Positions 7,772-9,705 of a stretch of DNA of 9,705 bases are shown in pieces. The stretch is from Wenzhouxiangella sp. (GTDB lineage: Bacteria > Pseudomonadota > Gammaproteobacteria > Xanthomonadales > Wenzhouxiangellaceae), in the NCBI GenBank assembly GCA_007119095.1, contig SKQI01000127.1:1-9705 (forward strand), in the 5' to 3' direction. The position numbers and the translations under genes are program-made. Under the pieces are notes generated by a model. The model was not told the DNA's origin, ran no database searches, and worked only from the letters and a program-made list of their open reading frames with translations. The first letter of the stretch is position 1; each line of letters starts with the position of its first letter.

Positions 7772-8653
7772 ATGTTTTCTTCCGAACTTTATCCCTTCGC
7801 CAGTCACTTCCACGAGCAGGCTGATGGTCATCGGCTGCATTACCTGGACGAAGGTGATGCCGCGGCCCGGCCTGTGGTCATGGTTCATGGCAATCCGACC
7901 TGGTCTTTCTATTACCGTGAGGTCGTCAAGGGCTTGGCAGACAGCCACCGCTGCCTGGTGCCCGACCATATTGGCATGGGGCTTTCCGATCGCCCCGACG
8001 ACAAGGACTACCGATACACGCTGGCCAGCCGGGTAGACGATCTGGGTCACTGGCTGGACGCGGTCGAGCCTAGCCGCCCGATCGACCTGGTCGTGCACGA
8101 CTGGGGTGGGGCTATCGGCCTGTCCTGGGCGGTGCGCAATCCTGAGCGTGTTCGCCGCGTCGTGCTGCTCAATACCTGGGCGTTCAATATCCCCGCCGAT
8201 GAAAGCCTGCCGGCTTCGCTGCGCTTCGCCCGCACCGGCCTGGGTGGGTTTTTGATCAACCGCTTCAATGCCTTTTCCGGTCTGGCCGTGCGGATGGCCA
8301 CCGAGCGTCGCTTGCCGAAGGCCGTGGCGAAGGGCCTGGTTGCACCGTATCAGGGCAGCCCGGATCAGCGCCTGGCCACCCTGCGTTTCGTCCAGGACAT
8401 TCCGTTGAGCGAAAAAGACCCGGCCTGGTCAGTGCTGGCCGAAACCGAGCAACGCCTGGACCAATTGGCTGCCAAGCCGGTATTGATCGCATGGGGCGCG
8501 AAGGACTTCGTGTTCAATGACAAGGTCCTGGCCATCTGGCGCGAACGCCTGCCCGAAGCCCGCCTCGAGTACCTGGAAGACGCCGGCCACTACGTCCTCG
8601 AAGACGCCGCCGACCGAATCGTCCCCTGGATCCGCAGCTTCCTGACAACCTGA
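7772..8653 (+). CDS. oleB: OleB, alpha/beta-hydrolase-fold beta-lactone decarboxylase
   Basis: A 293-residue alpha/beta-hydrolase related to haloalkane dehalogenases. OleB opens a cis-beta-lactone and removes CO2 to give the cis-alkene, the last step of the Ole pathway. Visible are the oxyanion segment 'VHGNPTWSFYYRE', the nucleophile elbow 'VHDWGGAIG' with D110 followed by W111, an acid candidate D245 in 'WGAKDFVFND', and H273 in 'DAGHYVLED'. D110 and H273 are both offset by 4 from the D114 and H277 I recall for Xanthomonas OleB. Position directly after oleA, in the same direction, favours OleB over a true dehalogenase, which is what a blind homology call would give. The start at ATG 7772 keeps the usual 'YPF..H' N-terminus. 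No Shine-Dalgarno is visible: the preceding bases are CCCTTTCTTTCC and then the hairpin arm. oleC and oleD do not follow. Confidence 0.88.
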   Translation: MFSSELYPFASHFHEQADGHRLHYLDEGDAAARPVVMVHGNPTWSFYYREVVKGLADSHRCLVPDHIGMGLSDRPDDKDYRYTLASRVDDLGHWLDAVEPSRPIDLVVHDWGGAIGLSWAVRNPERVRRVVLLNTWAFNIPADESLPASLRFARTGLGGFLINRFNAFSGLAVRMATERRLPKAVAKGLVAPYQGSPDQRLATLRFVQDIPLSEKDPAWSVLAETEQRLDQLAAKPVLIAWGAKDFVFNDKVLAIWRERLPEARLEYLEDAGHYVLEDAADRIVPWIRSFLTT

Positions 8654-8710
8654 GAGTTCAGACTGAGTAGGGCGTGGTCATTTGATCAAGCCCCTGCGCG
8701 TGAAGCCGGC
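8654..8710. other. Convergent gap between oleB and the antiporter gene
   Basis: This 57-base spacer lies between two stop codons. It holds small palindromes (TTGATCAA at 8672-8679 and AGCCGGCT at its right edge) but no compact GC stem with a T run. GAGAGTTCAG (8652-8661) is nearly the inverse of CTGACACTCTC (8718-8728), which on the plus strand is followed by a T/C-rich tract. That could serve as a loose terminator for oleB, but the loop of more than 50 bases makes it weak. I see no gene here. Confidence 0.4.
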
Positions 8711-9705
8711 TCAAGACCTGACACTCTCCCCTTTTCCTTTTTCCCGCTTCCCGCTTTTCATCACCATCGGTATCGTCAGCATCGTACTGGCTGCCGCCAT
8801 CAACAGTAACGAGGTGAAGATCTCGGCGCTGATCACCTGGCGGTCGAGCAGGATGTTGGCAAAGATGATCATGATCAGAGCCTTGGTCTGCAGCAGCCAG
8901 CCGACCACGCGCGCCTGACCCGGCGGCCAGCCCAGCAGTTTGCCGGCGATAGCCACGCCGCCAAGTTTCCCGATCACCGCCGCTGCCAGCAGGGCTGCAG
9001 CAATGGCCAGCACGGCGATGCCACCCATTTCCCACTCCGTGCGAAGACCGGTGGAGAGGAAAAATACCGGCATCATGATCAACAGCAGGATGTGGCGAAG
9101 CCGGTCGAGCTGTTCCTGACCGAGCCACTTGCTTTCCATCACCGCACCGGCCAGGAATGCGCCGACCATGTAGTGCAGCCCGGCCCAGTCGGCCGCCAGT
9201 GCACACAAGGCCAGCCAGACCAGGGCGATGAACCAGCGATCGGCCAAGGGCAGGCGCGGCAGGCTGCGGCGCAGGGCCAGGGTTGCAACCACGAAACCCA
9301 TGATGAAGGTAGCCTGCTTCCCCATCCGCTCGTAGTCGACCAGGATCAGGGCTAGTACGCCCCAGATTGCGATATCGTCGAGGCTGGCATAGCGCAGCAC
9401 GCGCTGGCCCAGGGGGCGGCGCAGGATATCGAGCTTTTCCATCAGCAAAATCAGGATCGGCAGGGCGGTGACCGAGCAGGCCATGCCAATGCCGGCCACG
9501 AACTGCCAGGGCTGTGCCGCCGGTCCCATCCAGTCAGTACTGTGCATCAACAGCAAAAAGCCGACCAGGCCACCGCAGACGATGGGAACAAGCAGGGCGA
9601 AACCGGCCGTGACCAGGCTGTCGCGTCGGTTGACCCAGGCCTGGGGCAGGTCCAGCTCCAGGCCGGCCAGCCAGACGAACAGGATCACCCCCCAGGTGGC
9701 GATGC
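8711..9705 (-). CDS. CPA2-type cation/proton antiporter, N-terminus outside the window
   Basis: The C-terminal 330 or so residues of a Kef/NapA/CHX-like monovalent cation:proton antiporter in the inner membrane. The frame is open to the window edge and the protein begins here as '...IATWGVILFVWLAGLELD', where 'GLELD' marks the third or so membrane helix. The GTG at 9688 is therefore internal and about 60-80 residues are missing. Further on come 'CSVTALPILILLMEK' and the ion-binding helix 'RYASLDDIAIW' with an adjacent Asp pair (codons at 9374-9379), a feature shared with NapA and plant CHX-like members rather than the Gln-Asp of KefB/C. Further segments include 'MVGAFLAGAVM' and 'PVFFLSTGLRTE'. 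About nine hydrophobic segments remain. No TrkA/RCK domain follows. The last 14 or so residues (SGKREKGKGESVRS) are hydrophilic, basic and encoded by a repeat array. The ion (Na+ or K+) cannot be assigned. It converges on oleB. Confidence 0.9.
   Translation of the reverse strand, partial: IATWGVILFVWLAGLELDLPQAWVNRRDSLVTAGFALLVPIVCGGLVGFLLLMHSTDWMGPAAQPWQFVAGIGMACSVTALPILILLMEKLDILRRPLGQRVLRYASLDDIAIWGVLALILVDYERMGKQATFIMGFVVATLALRRSLPRLPLADRWFIALVWLALCALAADWAGLHYMVGAFLAGAVMESKWLGQEQLDRLRHILLLIMMPVFFLSTGLRTEWEMGGIAVLAIAAALLAAAVIGKLGGVAIAGKLLGWPPGQARVVGWLLQTKALIMIIFANILLDRQVISAEIFTSLLLMAAASTMLTIPMVMKSGKREKGKGESVRS
8725..8759. repeat. Degenerate heptamer array at the antiporter 3' end
   Basis: Thirty-five bases divide into five 7-base units on the plus strand: TCTCCCC, TTTTCCT, TTTTCCC, GCTTCCC, GCTTTTC. 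A perfect tandem pair TCCCGCT lies at 8742-8755. The strand bias is extreme, all pyrimidine except two G. It is read through by the antiporter gene on the minus strand as its basic tail. The period of 7 is not a multiple of 3, so selection on a peptide repeat does not explain it. Confidence 0.65.

Noticed and set aside
7772..8653. Haloalkane dehalogenase
   Set aside because: The Asp-Trp nucleophile elbow is shared with dehalogenases, but the gene directly follows oleA and the nucleophile and histidine positions match OleB at one constant offset.
8658..9206. Minus-strand open frame of 182 codons overlapping the antiporter
   Set aside because: It is in another frame of a clear membrane protein and its product lacks hydrophobic segments or motifs.

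Overview
The window looks like a GC-rich gammaproteobacterial chromosome segment, in the broad Xanthomonadales/Wenzhouxiangella-like range. That is inferred from base composition, the style of the TonB-dependent receptor and the long-chain olefin (ole) genes. It is densely coding, with no RNA gene, insertion sequence, CRISPR array or phage gene that I can see. Both ends cut through genes.

Layout. (1) 3-1844, plus: the C-terminal three quarters of a TonB-dependent outer-membrane receptor, closed by a strong intrinsic terminator (1874-1910). (2) 1942-5280, plus: a very large sensor with an SLC5/SSS transporter-like membrane domain, STAC, PAS, histidine kinase and receiver domains, the CrbS/MxtR architecture. 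(3) 5267-6580, minus: a DUF1704 'QEGLA motif' protein with an HExxxH metallopeptidase signature; its 3' end overlaps the kinase gene by 14 bp. (4) 6664-7680, plus: oleA, the thiolase-fold enzyme that condenses two acyl-CoAs head to head. (5) 7772-8653, plus: oleB, the alpha/beta-hydrolase-fold beta-lactone decarboxylase that makes the final alkene. (6) 8711-9705, minus: a CPA2-type cation/proton antiporter whose N-terminus lies beyond the window.

How the genes fit together. oleA and oleB catalyse the first and last steps of long-chain cis-alkene synthesis. The two middle steps, OleD (reductase) and OleC (beta-lactone synthetase), are not encoded here, because a convergent antiporter gene follows oleB directly. 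The pathway is therefore split, or partial, at this locus. The receptor, kinase and antiporter look like independent membrane and sensing functions rather than one operon.

The most unusual non-coding structure is a pair of degenerate seven-base repeat arrays flanking oleB. One (7691-7761) forms a roughly 28-bp imperfect hairpin between oleA and oleB, ending 10 bases before the oleB start codon, where no Shine-Dalgarno sequence is visible. The other (8725-8759) is a purine/pyrimidine-biased heptamer array that appears to have been captured as the last residues of the antiporter. I found no clearly new multi-gene system. The best leads are the split ole pathway, the heptamer arrays, and the bacterial relative of eukaryotic tubulin carboxypeptidases.
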